This document shows positions 1-9,430 of a stretch of 44,639 nt of DNA, piece after piece; the first letter of the stretch is position 1, and the number at the start of each line of letters is the position of its first letter. Source of the stretch: Candidatus Kaiserbacteria bacterium. Its GTDB lineage: Bacteria; Patescibacteriota; Minisyncoccia; Phycocordibacterales; UBA2100. A program made the translations under genes and the position numbers. The notes below the pieces were generated by a model that was not told the origin of the DNA, searched no databases, and worked only from the letters and a program-made list of their open reading frames with translations. The stretch covers positions 1-44,639 of the forward strand of contig JAHFMV010000009.1 in NCBI GenBank assembly GCA_023267655.1, read 5' to 3'.

Positions 1-2
1 CC

Positions 3-125
3 GACTGGCTCATCGAGTACACCTTCGTTCGTCCGCATCAATCACTTGGCTACCTCACGCCATGGGCGTATTATCAATCTGCTGCCAGAGTGTCACCGAT
101 GTGGTCGTCTCGTACACAGAGTTCG
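3..125 (+). pseudogene. C-terminal remnant of an IS481/IS3-type DDE integrase/transposase
   Basis: Frame 3 reads DWLIEYTFVRPHQSLGYLTPWAYYQSAARVSPMWSSRTQS, the typical rve_3 C-terminus (RPHQSLGYLTP). No stop before the downstream NeuA-like frame; upstream part is outside the window. Confidence 0.75.
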
Positions 126-170
126 ACACTGCTATATGCACGTGGTACAGTGCGGCCGCGTATGCATGCA

Positions 171-890
171 ATGAAAATACTCGCGGTTATTCCAGCACGC
201 GGTGGCTCAAAAGGCATCCCACACAAAAATATTCGCCGATTTGCCGGTAAACCACTTCTTGCGCACACTATTGAGGTAGCGCGTACATCTCCATCAATTG
301 ATCGTAGTATCGTGTCGACCGACGACAAGAAAATCGCGAATGTGGCACGCGCCGCGGGCGCAGACGTGCCATTTTTGCGCCCAACTGCCCTTGCGCGAGA
401 TACAAGCACTATCGTCGACACCCTCATCCACCTTCTTTGTTGGCTCAAGGCGAAAGAGGATTACGTACCGACGCACGTCCTTCTTTTGCAGCCGACGAAT
501 CCCCTTCGCTCCGAACATGATATTGAGAAAGCAATTCGCTTGCTTCGCAAAAGTCGTGCACAGAGTCTCGTGAGTATCTGCCGCACTGAAAATATACTTC
601 TCTCCAAAGACAAACGTCAGATGCTGAAGATTATGAATCCGGATCAACTTTCCAGTTCAAACCGTCAAGAACTTCCACGATACTACCGCCTCGATGGTTC
701 AATGATATATCTCGTAGAAACAAAGGCACTGTTGCGCACGAAATCGCTTCTTGCCGGAAAACTCGTTGGGTACGAGATCGAAAGATGGCGCGCAATCGAT
801 ATTGATGAGCCGGAAGACTTCGTCCTGGGTGAACTTGTCTTTACACACAAAAAAGATATTGTGAACCGTATACGAAAATTCAAAGTATGA
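171..890 (+). CDS. Acylneuraminate cytidylyltransferase family (CMP-nonulosonate synthetase, NeuA/LegF-like)
   Basis: MKILAVIPARGGSKGIPHKNIRRFAGKPLLAHTIEVA nucleotidyltransferase motif; next to neuB/neuC-type genes. Start set at 171 rather than 90. Confidence 0.9.
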   Translation: MKILAVIPARGGSKGIPHKNIRRFAGKPLLAHTIEVARTSPSIDRSIVSTDDKKIANVARAAGADVPFLRPTALARDTSTIVDTLIHLLCWLKAKEDYVPTHVLLLQPTNPLRSEHDIEKAIRLLRKSRAQSLVSICRTENILLSKDKRQMLKIMNPDQLSSSNRQELPRYYRLDGSMIYLVETKALLRTKSLLAGKLVGYEIERWRAIDIDEPEDFVLGELVFTHKKDIVNRIRKFKV

Positions 891-2206
891 ACAAGGCACG
901 ATTAAACGCTCTCCTTAAAAAACGCCACGATTTAATCCCGGGCGCGGCGCACACCTATTCAAAGGGCGATGATCAATTCCCTGCCATTGCCCCGGCCGCA
1001 ATTGTGCGAGGGAAAGGCGCATATGTCTGGGGCAGCGATGGAAAAAAATATCTTGACTGGTGCATGGGCCTACGATCAGTTAGCTTAGGTCATGTCCACC
1101 CAGCAATAAATACGGCGATAACGAGGCAGATGAAGGAGGGCACCAATTTCGGTCGTCCGCATCCAATTGAATACGAATTCGCTGATCGATTAATACGACT
1201 ATTGCCCTGGGTTGAAATGGTGAAATTCGCGAAAAGTGGCTCCGCAGTGACGACTGCCGCCGTTAAACTTGCCCGCGCATACACAGGTCGCTCAATCGTC
1301 GCATCATGTATAAATCACCCCTTTTTCAGTTACGATGATTGGTTTATCGGGACTACTCCGGCGGACTCTGGGATTCCATCGGAATCTAAAACGCTAACCA
1401 AGACTTTCAAATACAATGATCTTGAAAGTCTGCAGAAACTATTCGTGCATCATCCAAAAGACATCGCCTGTGTGATCATGGAAGTGATCACGACGGAGAA
1501 ACCTGATCCGAAATTTCTGAGGGGTGCCCAAGCACTTTGCAAAAAATATGGCGCACTCCTCATTCTCGATGAGATGATAACGGGATTCAGATGGAATCTT
1601 CGCGGCGCAGCTTCCGTGTATGGCCTCAAGCCCGATCTGGTAACGTACGGTAAAGGTATCGCGAACGGATACTCGGTTGCCGTTCTTGGCGGCCGCAAGG
1701 ATGTACTCGAGTTGGGCGGTATTCGAAGCCGAAAGCCGCGCGTATTTCTTCTTTCCGCGACTCATGGTGCGGAAACCATTTCACTTGCCGCTGCTCTTGC
1801 AACGATTGATATTGTTGAAAAACAGAAGATTCCAGCACAACTCTGGAAGTATGGAGCCCACTTGCAAAAAGGATTGGAACAAGCGATCTCACGCCATGGT
1901 CTCGAGAAACACGTGCGCGTTATTGGATTTGCACCAAATCTCTCTCTCAGCATTACCGATGCGTTAGGTACACCCTACCCCGTTTTGCGAACAATCTTCC
2001 TGCAAGAAGTAATCAAGCGCGGCATCCTCTTCCAAGGATATTTTGCGATATCGGCAGCACACAAAAAGCCGGAAATAGAAAAGACGGTACGTGTATTCGA
2101 TGATGCACTCGCATCATTTCGCACGGTGATCGACGACGGTGAGAAGAAATACCGTTCACACCTTATTGGTGAACCATGCAAGCCGGTATTTCGTAAATTC
2201 AACTAA
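887..2206 (+). CDS. Class III PLP aminotransferase, glutamate-1-semialdehyde aminomutase-like
   Basis: GKGAYVWGSDGKKYLDWCMGLRSVSLGHVHPAI, LLILDEMITGFRW and LVTYGKGIANGYSVAVLGG motifs; 4-nt overlap with preceding gene. Confidence 0.88.
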   Translation: MNKARLNALLKKRHDLIPGAAHTYSKGDDQFPAIAPAAIVRGKGAYVWGSDGKKYLDWCMGLRSVSLGHVHPAINTAITRQMKEGTNFGRPHPIEYEFADRLIRLLPWVEMVKFAKSGSAVTTAAVKLARAYTGRSIVASCINHPFFSYDDWFIGTTPADSGIPSESKTLTKTFKYNDLESLQKLFVHHPKDIACVIMEVITTEKPDPKFLRGAQALCKKYGALLILDEMITGFRWNLRGAASVYGLKPDLVTYGKGIANGYSVAVLGGRKDVLELGGIRSRKPRVFLLSATHGAETISLAAALATIDIVEKQKIPAQLWKYGAHLQKGLEQAISRHGLEKHVRVIGFAPNLSLSITDALGTPYPVLRTIFLQEVIKRGILFQGYFAISAAHKKPEIEKTVRVFDDALASFRTVIDDGEKKYRSHLIGEPCKPVFRKFN

Positions 2207-2208
2207 AT

Positions 2209-2961
2209 ATGCAACTACCTAAGAAAACAGTGGTGATCCTCGGCGGGGCCGGATTACTCGGGAGTGAATTTGCGCGAGCGTGTGCATCTGAAGGCGCACA
2301 TGTGATCATCGCTGACGTGAATTACGCAACGGGTACCGCGCTTGCGCGAAAAATCGGTGCGACATTTATGCATGCAAATATCGCAGAGGCGACTTCGCTG
2401 AAAAAATTGGTCAGCGAGATTAAGAAAAAATATTCAACCATTGACGGGCTCGTGCACGCTGCCTACCCGAAGACAAAAAAGTATGGGGCTCCCATAGAGA
2501 CAGCCGATGCAGATGATCTATTGAAAAATCTTGATTTGCAGCTGGGTGGTCCCCTTCTCTCTACGCGGGCATTCATGCCAATCTTAAACAAGAAAGCATC
2601 GGTGATTTTTTTGTCATCGATTTATGGCGTCGCCGCTCCTCGTCTCGAAATCTACAAAAGCACGAAAATGAAGGGCGTTCCTGCGGAGTATTCGGCAATT
2701 AAGGGCGGCACCATCGCATTAACGCGCTTTTTTGCCGCGCTCCTTGGAAAACGCGGCATCCGGGTTAATGTAATCTCCCCGGGTGGCATTTTCGACAATC
2801 AGCCAAAATCATTTGTGCGAGCCTACTCCCAAAAAGCATTCATTCCACCAGGCATGCTTTCGCCAAAAGATATTGCTGGCGCAGTCGTTTTTCTCCTCTC
2901 GGATGTGTCGCAAAAAATGACGGGACAAAACATGATTATTGATGGAGGTTGGACGCTATGA
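2209..2961 (+). CDS. SDR family oxidoreductase (PtmA-like)
   Basis: VVILGGAGLLGSEFARACASEGA Rossmann motif, YSAIKGG, C-terminal GQNMIIDGGWTL. Confidence 0.88.
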   Translation: MQLPKKTVVILGGAGLLGSEFARACASEGAHVIIADVNYATGTALARKIGATFMHANIAEATSLKKLVSEIKKKYSTIDGLVHAAYPKTKKYGAPIETADADDLLKNLDLQLGGPLLSTRAFMPILNKKASVIFLSSIYGVAAPRLEIYKSTKMKGVPAEYSAIKGGTIALTRFFAALLGKRGIRVNVISPGGIFDNQPKSFVRAYSQKAFIPPGMLSPKDIAGAVVFLLSDVSQKMTGQNMIIDGGWTL

Positions 2962-4013
2962 AAAAAATCAAAATTGGAAACAGAAGAATTGGAACTGGTG
3001 AGCCTGTTTTCGTCATCGGTGAAGCGGGGGTCAACCACAATGGTCGGCTTGATCTTGCGCTCAAGCTCGTAGACGCAGCGGCGGGTGCGGGTGCGGACGC
3101 TATTAAATTTCAGACATTCAAGGCAGAAGAAATGGTTGTGGCCTCGGCAGACATGGCCGAATATCAGCAGAAAAATCTCGGCGTGAAAGAAAGCCAGCTC
3201 TCGATGCTACGCAAACTTGAATTTAAAGAGGAACACTATCCGACAGTGATTAAACGATGCAAGGAGCGCGGTATTACGTTCATCTCGACACCACACGGCG
3301 GGATTCCAAGTATTGATCTTCTCAAAAAGATGAAGCACCCCGCATACAAGATTGCCTCGGGCGATCTCACCAATCGTCCCTATATTGAGCATGCAGCAAA
3401 AACAGGAAAGCCGATTCTACTTTCAACGGGTATGGGAACAATGCGCGAAATTCAAGATGCGGTGCATTGGATAAAAAACAGCGGGAACGAAAACATTCTT
3501 GTCTTTCACTGTACGACCAATTATCCGACTCCGCCCGAAGAAACGAACCTTCGTGCAATGATCACCATGATGAAAAAGTTGAACGTCCTCATCGGATACT
3601 CCGACCATACCGAGGGAATACAGGCGGCAGTCATGGCCGCAACACTTGGCGCATGTATGATCGAGAAACACTTTACACTCGACCGTTCGATGGAAGGACC
3701 AGATCATGCGGCATCGCTTGAGCCAAGTGAACTAACTGAACTGGTTCGTGAAGTAAAAAATGTTGAACGCTATATGGGTTTACCGGAAAAAAAGCCGACA
3801 AAGAGTGAGTTGAAGATGCGGCCGCTTATCCGCAAAAGTATCGTAGCTGCGCGAGCGATTGGACGAGGGGAAAAAATTACGCTCGATATGCTTCGATTCA
3901 AGCGTCCCGCGACCGGTATCTCCCCTGCGCAATACCGATCGGTGGTCGGAAAACGAGCAGGAAAAGATCTTCCGAAAGACCACCTTCTGCGCACGACCGA
4001 TTATGGCGCATAA
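2958..4013 (+). CDS. N-acetylneuraminate/legionaminate synthase family (NeuB/LegI-like)
   Basis: VFVIGEAGVNHNGRLDLALKLVDAAAGAGADAIKFQTF, IEKHFTLDRSMEGPDHAASLEP, C-terminal SAF-like domain. Confidence 0.93.
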   Translation: MKKIKIGNRRIGTGEPVFVIGEAGVNHNGRLDLALKLVDAAAGAGADAIKFQTFKAEEMVVASADMAEYQQKNLGVKESQLSMLRKLEFKEEHYPTVIKRCKERGITFISTPHGGIPSIDLLKKMKHPAYKIASGDLTNRPYIEHAAKTGKPILLSTGMGTMREIQDAVHWIKNSGNENILVFHCTTNYPTPPEETNLRAMITMMKKLNVLIGYSDHTEGIQAAVMAATLGACMIEKHFTLDRSMEGPDHAASLEPSELTELVREVKNVERYMGLPEKKPTKSELKMRPLIRKSIVAARAIGRGEKITLDMLRFKRPATGISPAQYRSVVGKRAGKDLPKDHLLRTTDYGA

Positions 4014-5145
4014 GAAGAAGATCTTGGTGATTACTGGAAGCCGTGCAGAATACGGCCTACTTCGACCTGTTATAGCCGAGATTAAACTAAGCCGCACTTT
4101 AGAGTTGCGGCTTCTTGTTACTGGCATGCACACACTCAAGAAATATGGGGATACACTCAAAGAGGTCCGCCGCGAGACACGCGTGCACGTCGTGGTTCCG
4201 ATTCGCAATAACAACACGATGCTGGAAGCGCTCGCCACAGAAATTCAGGGTATTGAACGGTACTGTAAAAAATACAAACCCGATATTATTCTCGTTCTTG
4301 GGGATCGAGACGAGGCACTCGCTGGTGCACTCGTTGGCGGACACAATAAAATAGCGGTCGCGCACATTCACGGCGGTGACACACTCGGATTTCTTGTTGA
4401 CGAAGCGATCCGACACTCAATTACCAAATTTGCACACATTCACTTCCCCGCTACAAAAAAGAGCGCCGGGCGCATCGCACATATGGGCGAAGAAAAACGT
4501 CGTATTCATATGGTTGGCTCGACCGCGTTTGATGCGCGGGAATTGAGGGATATGAAGAGTCGCGCCGAGCTTGCGACGAAATTCAAACTTAATCCGCATT
4601 CATCATGGCTTCTTGTCGTCCAACATCCGACGCCGCTCGACACGACACCTATTGAAAAGCAGCTCAGTCCGACATTGCGCGCCCTTCGCGACAATTCTTC
4701 GCAAAAGATTTTCATATATCCAAATTCCGATACGGGCTCCGATCAATTCGTCTTTGCAATCGAAAAGTTGCGCGGCTTGAAAGATTTCACCGTATTGAAA
4801 AATCTTCCACGCACTTATTATCTGAGCTTCCTAAAAGAGTGCGGGGCTGTTGTTGGAAATTCAAGCTCCGGCATTATTGAGGCCGGACACTTCGGGAAAC
4901 CAGTTATCGATATCGGCGGACGCCAAAGAGGTCGCGAATGCGGAAACAACGTCATACATGTACCGTATCATGCCGTTAAAATCACGCGAGCACTTTCGAC
5001 AGCGCTTTCAGCGTCGTTTAAACGAAAAATCGCAGGCACACATAATCCGTATGGAAGTGGTAACGCGGCAAAAAAGATCGTGAACGCGCTCGAAAAACTG
5101 CAGATTAATGATCAGCTCTTTTACAAACGCTTTTCCTCAATATGA
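4003..5145 (+). CDS. UDP-N-acetylglucosamine 2-epimerase, hydrolysing (NeuC/LegG-like)
   Basis: KKILVITGSRAEYGLLRPVI, LVLGDRDEALAGALVGGHNKIAVAHIHGGD, VGNSSSGIIEAGHFGKPVIDIGGRQRGRE. Confidence 0.93.
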   Translation: MAHKKKILVITGSRAEYGLLRPVIAEIKLSRTLELRLLVTGMHTLKKYGDTLKEVRRETRVHVVVPIRNNNTMLEALATEIQGIERYCKKYKPDIILVLGDRDEALAGALVGGHNKIAVAHIHGGDTLGFLVDEAIRHSITKFAHIHFPATKKSAGRIAHMGEEKRRIHMVGSTAFDARELRDMKSRAELATKFKLNPHSSWLLVVQHPTPLDTTPIEKQLSPTLRALRDNSSQKIFIYPNSDTGSDQFVFAIEKLRGLKDFTVLKNLPRTYYLSFLKECGAVVGNSSSGIIEAGHFGKPVIDIGGRQRGRECGNNVIHVPYHAVKITRALSTALSASFKRKIAGTHNPYGSGNAAKKIVNALEKLQINDQLFYKRFSSI

Positions 5146-6083
5146 TGAACGGGAATGTCTTTATTTCAATGAATCGATTTGGATATGCGCTTTTAGAAGA
5201 GCTTCTATTGCGACGCGTACCCATCTCGCAGATCTACACTGTTGATCCAAAAAATGCCACGAACATATCAGACTATGAGGATTTTCACCCTCTGGCAAAG
5301 AAAAATAATATACCCATTCAATCAGTCAAGCACATAGCGGATGTTAAAAAAGATGTACGACGCCTCAAGCCGCCCTATATATTTGTCTTCGGGTGGTCAC
5401 AACTATTGGATGTGGAATTTCTTAATCTAGCCCAAATTGGCGTTATCGGCTCACATCCCGCACTTCTTCCTAAAAACCGAGGGCGCGCGGCAATTCCCTG
5501 GCATTTTATTCGAGGAGAAAAAGAAGGCGGTATAACCTTTTTTTACATGGACGAAGGATGCGATTCCGGCGATATTATCGCACAGGAGCGATTTCGAATC
5601 GGTCCGAACGATACGGCAACAGATTATTACAGAGCAATTACACAACGAGGCATCAGAGTTATCAGTCGACTCGCGGGACAACTAGTGCGAGGCAAACGCC
5701 TGCCGGCTCGGAAGCAAAACCATACACGTGCGACATATCTTTCGAAACGAACGTTTGCCGATGGACTGATTGATTGGAATCAATCAGCGGTGCAAATCGA
5801 CCGATTGGTTCGTGCCCTGACCGATCCATACCCAGGTGCGTGGACCACGTATAAAGACGCGACAGTATATGTCGATCGTACGCATGTTGTTAAAAAAGAG
5901 ACATATTCGGGAACTATTGGTCAAGTAGTTGGGCAAACCAAAGATGGTATGGTGGTACAGACCGGAAAAGGACTTCTGGCGATCACTAGTATGCGCGGTG
6001 CGGAAGGGTCCCCTTCCAGCCACATTCCTGTCGGACACAAATTAGGTTTTTCAATCGTAGACTTATGGCTAAAAAAATCTTAA
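5142..6083 (+). CDS. Formyltransferase family protein (Fmt/sugar N-formyltransferase-like)
   Basis: IGSHPALLPKNRGRAAIPWHFIRGEKEGGITFFYMDEGCDSGDIIAQERF formyl_trans_N motif; C-terminal Fmt_C-like region. Confidence 0.88.
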   Translation: MMNGNVFISMNRFGYALLEELLLRRVPISQIYTVDPKNATNISDYEDFHPLAKKNNIPIQSVKHIADVKKDVRRLKPPYIFVFGWSQLLDVEFLNLAQIGVIGSHPALLPKNRGRAAIPWHFIRGEKEGGITFFYMDEGCDSGDIIAQERFRIGPNDTATDYYRAITQRGIRVISRLAGQLVRGKRLPARKQNHTRATYLSKRTFADGLIDWNQSAVQIDRLVRALTDPYPGAWTTYKDATVYVDRTHVVKKETYSGTIGQVVGQTKDGMVVQTGKGLLAITSMRGAEGSPSSHIPVGHKLGFSIVDLWLKKS

Positions 6084-6733
6084 TTATTTCAGCCCACCCC
6101 GACGATGAGACGATCGGTATGGGAGGGGCAATGCTCAAGCATCGCGCCGCCGGCGATGCTCTCTACTGGCTGATACTCACCGACGCAGTGCGGCCGAAAT
6201 GGTCGCAAAAATATATCGACCAAAAGGAACTCGAAATAAAAGCCATTGCAAAATTCTTCGGCATTACAAAAACATTCCGATCCCATTTCCCAACAATGCA
6301 TCTGAACGCTCTCTCGAGTGATGTCATAACTGACGCGATTTCAAAAATTATTACTGGGGTACGCCCTGATGTTGTGTATTGTCCTCCTCCCAATGATATC
6401 AACAGTGACCACCGCGCTGCATTTCAGGCTGCGCTTGTGGCCACTCGCCCGCTTCTTCAAAGCTCTGTGCGAGAATTTATTGCGTATGAAATACCGGTCA
6501 CTACACGTTTCGTTGATGCTGCGTCGGGAAATTTCTTCGTACCAAATCTCTATATGGATATCAGTCGGTTCCTGAAGAAAAAGATCCAAGCGTTCAAGCT
6601 CTATAAAACCGAAGCGCGATCATTCCCACATCCACGCTCACCGAAGGGACTTGAAATTCTCGCTCGGGAACGAGGCCTCGCTATCGCACATGACGCTGCC
6701 GAAGCTTTTATTAGTGTACGGTCAAGTCGTTAG
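6065..6733 (+). CDS. PIG-L family deacetylase
   Basis: ILIISAHPDDETIGMGGAMLKHRAAGD plus PPPNDINSDHRAAF. Confidence 0.92.
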   Translation: MAKKILIISAHPDDETIGMGGAMLKHRAAGDALYWLILTDAVRPKWSQKYIDQKELEIKAIAKFFGITKTFRSHFPTMHLNALSSDVITDAISKIITGVRPDVVYCPPPNDINSDHRAAFQAALVATRPLLQSSVREFIAYEIPVTTRFVDAASGNFFVPNLYMDISRFLKKKIQAFKLYKTEARSFPHPRSPKGLEILARERGLAIAHDAAEAFISVRSSR

Positions 6734-6738
6734 AATCT

Positions 6739-7149
6739 ATGATCCCCCGATTTAAAAAATGGAAGCAACCGCACGTTGTTCACGGCAAGCTAACACAATG
6801 GCAGTGGATTGTTTTTCGACCAGAGAAATTTCAATTAGGGAAAAATACTGATATTGGTGCATTCACCAGCATTTTTGCGCACCATGGAGTTGAGATTGGA
6901 GACAACGTCCAAATCGGTTCTCACTGCTCCATTTATAGTTTCAACACAATTGAAAATAAAAAGGGGAAGGTAACGATACAAAAAGACGCGCGCATCGGAA
7001 CACACTCATCCATAATGCAAGGCGTAACGATTGGTGAAGGTGCAATCATTGGTGCTCACAGTTTCGTTACTTCCGACGTTCCCCCCCATTCGCTCGCCGC
7101 TGGTGTTCCGGCACGAGTTATTGAAAAATTAAAACGGTCCGCACGATAA
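6739..7149 (+). CDS. Hexapeptide-repeat acyltransferase (left-handed beta-helix)
   Basis: IGAFTSIFAHHGVEIGDNVQIGSHCSIYS...ARIGTHSSIMQGVTIGEGAIIGAHSFVTSDVPPHSLAAGVPARVI. Confidence 0.92.
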   Translation: MIPRFKKWKQPHVVHGKLTQWQWIVFRPEKFQLGKNTDIGAFTSIFAHHGVEIGDNVQIGSHCSIYSFNTIENKKGKVTIQKDARIGTHSSIMQGVTIGEGAIIGAHSFVTSDVPPHSLAAGVPARVIEKLKRSAR

Positions 7150-7150
7150 T

Positions 7151-8257
7151 ATGCACTACCCGATTGCACGTCCGTATATTACGAAGGAGGAGGAGAAAAA
7201 CGTACTTACCGTTCTACGCTCAGGAACACTCAGTATTGGTCCGTGGATCGAACAGTTGGAACAAAAGTTTGCCAAGATGCTCGGTGTGAAATATGCCTGC
7301 GCCGTTTCTAGCGGTACTGCAGGTCTCCATATTGCACTTGTTGCGGCGGGCATTGGCGACGGCGACGAGGTGATTACATCCCCGTTTTCATTCGTCGCGT
7401 CATCCAATTCAATTTTATATGTTGGAGCAAAACCGGTATTCATTGACGTTGACCCGGTGACCTACAACATGGATCCTACCAAGATAGAGAAATGTATAAC
7501 GAAAAAGACCAAAGCGATCATGCCGGTTCATATTTTCGGCCAGACCTGCGATATGGCAGAAATTACGCGGATCGCAAAAAAACACAAGCTGCTCATTATC
7601 GAGGATGCATGCGAATCACTGCGGGCAATGTATCGCGCAAAAGAAGCGGGCACTTTTGGCCTCGCGGGAGTGTTTGCGTTTTATGCGAACAAACAGATGA
7701 CCACCGGCGAAGGGGGAATGATTGTCACGAATGACAAACGAATCTACGACCTTGCAAAAAGCCTGCGCAATCAAGGCCGCGCGCCAAACATGCAATGGCT
7801 TGATCACGATCGCCTCGGCTTTAACTATCGAATGGATGAGATGAGCGCGGCCCTAGGCGTGGCACAACTTACAAAACTGCCGATGAGTATTCGCGAAAGA
7901 AAGAAAATTGCCGGTTGGTATAATAAACATTTGGCTCCCTACAAGAAATGGGTCGTGACCCCGAAAGTGGCCCAGCATAATTCGCATACGTATTTCGTTT
8001 ACGTCGTGCAGATTGTAAAGAAAGGCTCACGACGCGATGAGACAATTCGCCGTCTTGCCGCGCAGGGTATCGGATCAAAACCGTACCTGCCGTCGATCCA
8101 CCTCTTCTCATTCTACAAAAAACTCCTCGGAACGAAAAAAGGTGACTTCCCCATCTCGGAAACCATCAGCGATCGTACGCTTGCGCTCCCCCTCTATGTT
8201 GGATTGACAGAGAAAGACGTACAGATCATAGTACGGACTCTCATTTCGATCCTATGA
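7151..8257 (+). CDS. DegT/DnrJ/EryC1/StrS sugar aminotransferase (LegC-like)
   Basis: ACAVSSGTAGLHIALVAAGIGDGDEVITSPFSFVASSNSILYVGAKPVFIDVD, IIEDACESL, FAFYANKQMTTGEGGMIVT. Confidence 0.93.
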   Translation: MHYPIARPYITKEEEKNVLTVLRSGTLSIGPWIEQLEQKFAKMLGVKYACAVSSGTAGLHIALVAAGIGDGDEVITSPFSFVASSNSILYVGAKPVFIDVDPVTYNMDPTKIEKCITKKTKAIMPVHIFGQTCDMAEITRIAKKHKLLIIEDACESLRAMYRAKEAGTFGLAGVFAFYANKQMTTGEGGMIVTNDKRIYDLAKSLRNQGRAPNMQWLDHDRLGFNYRMDEMSAALGVAQLTKLPMSIRERKKIAGWYNKHLAPYKKWVVTPKVAQHNSHTYFVYVVQIVKKGSRRDETIRRLAAQGIGSKPYLPSIHLFSFYKKLLGTKKGDFPISETISDRTLALPLYVGLTEKDVQIIVRTLISIL

Positions 8258-9216
8258 CCAAGGAGCTAGTCAAGGGTAAAACTATCATCGTAACCGGGGG
8301 AACGGGCTCTATTGGGTCTGAAATCGTCAAGCAGCTCCTCGATACGGAAGCAGGCCAAATCCGCATCTATAGCCGCGATGAACACAAGCAACATGAATTG
8401 CAGCAGATTCTCGGCGGAGATGACCGCTTACGCTTTCTCATCGGGGATATTCGCGACAAAGATCGAATGGATTTTGCATTCCATAACGTCGATATTTGCT
8501 TCCATACCGCGGCGCTCAAGCACGTCCCTTTTTGCGAATACAACCCGTTCGAGGCAATTAAAACCAATATTGTCGGTACTCAAAACGTGATTGACCTCGC
8601 GCTCAAGCACAACCTCGAAAAAGTGATCGCAATCTCGACGGACAAAGCCGTGAACCCAACTTCCGTTCTTGGCACCTCAAAATTGATGATGGAAAAACTT
8701 ATTACCGCGGCCAACTTTCTTATCGGCGACAAGCGAACGCGGTTTGCGAGCGTCCGCTTCGGCAACGTCCTAAGCTCTCGTGGCTCGGTGCTCCCGATCT
8801 GGCTCAAGCAAATCGAGAGGAATGAGCCGATTACGATCACCGACAAGCGCGCGACCCGCTTTTTTATGGAAATTCCGGAAGCAGTCGATCTCGTGTTTTC
8901 TGCGATGGAAATTATGCAAGGCGGGGAGATTTTTGTCCTGAAAATGAAGCGCAAGTTTAAAATCACCGATTTTGCGAAACAAACGCTCAAAAAACACGCA
9001 CCGGAGAAAAAGATTTCTCTAAAATTCATCGGTCTTCGCCCCGGGGAAAAGTTGCATGAAGAGCTCCTCACGAAAGATGAGGCTGACTTCGCGCTCGAGA
9101 CGAAAGGAATGTTCGTCATACTTCCACAGCACGCTCCACCAGGAGAAATACTGCGGCCTCGGAAATATGCCAACGCTCGTAAAGCAAGCGTACAGGCGTA
9201 TCGATCCAATCAGTAG
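8254..9216 (+). CDS. UDP-GlcNAc 4,6-dehydratase / polysaccharide biosynthesis protein (LegB/FlaA1/CapD-like)
   Basis: KTIIVTGGTGSIGSEIVKQLL, HTAALKHVPFCEYNPFEAIKTNIVGTQNVI, VIAISTDKAVNPTSVLGTSKLMMEKL. Confidence 0.93.
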   Translation: MTKELVKGKTIIVTGGTGSIGSEIVKQLLDTEAGQIRIYSRDEHKQHELQQILGGDDRLRFLIGDIRDKDRMDFAFHNVDICFHTAALKHVPFCEYNPFEAIKTNIVGTQNVIDLALKHNLEKVIAISTDKAVNPTSVLGTSKLMMEKLITAANFLIGDKRTRFASVRFGNVLSSRGSVLPIWLKQIERNEPITITDKRATRFFMEIPEAVDLVFSAMEIMQGGEIFVLKMKRKFKITDFAKQTLKKHAPEKKISLKFIGLRPGEKLHEELLTKDEADFALETKGMFVILPQHAPPGEILRPRKYANARKASVQAYRSNQ

Positions 9217-9258
9217 CACTTAGCGGGAGATGACGAGATCTTTCGTCAAGCAAGTGCA

Positions 9259-9430
9259 TTAGAAGGGATATTGTTTACCTGCCCCGCTGTTATAGAGTTG
9301 TGTGACCTCTGCCGCTGAAAGCGCTCGATTCCAGATTGCAAGTTCGTCGACTTGCCCCGCCGCTCCATGTAGTATACCGGCCGCTGAAACCTGATCCCCA
9401 ATTACCATTGCCGTTGCCCTTAAGTTCACG
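9259..9430 (-). pseudogene. C-terminal remnant of a LamG/concanavalin-A-like domain protein
   Basis: Minus strand reads VNLRATAMVIGDQVSAAGILHGAAGQVDELAIWNRALSAAEVTQLYNSGAGKQYPF-stop (stop 9259-9261), the characteristic LamG C-terminal motif. No upstream part remains. Confidence 0.75.
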
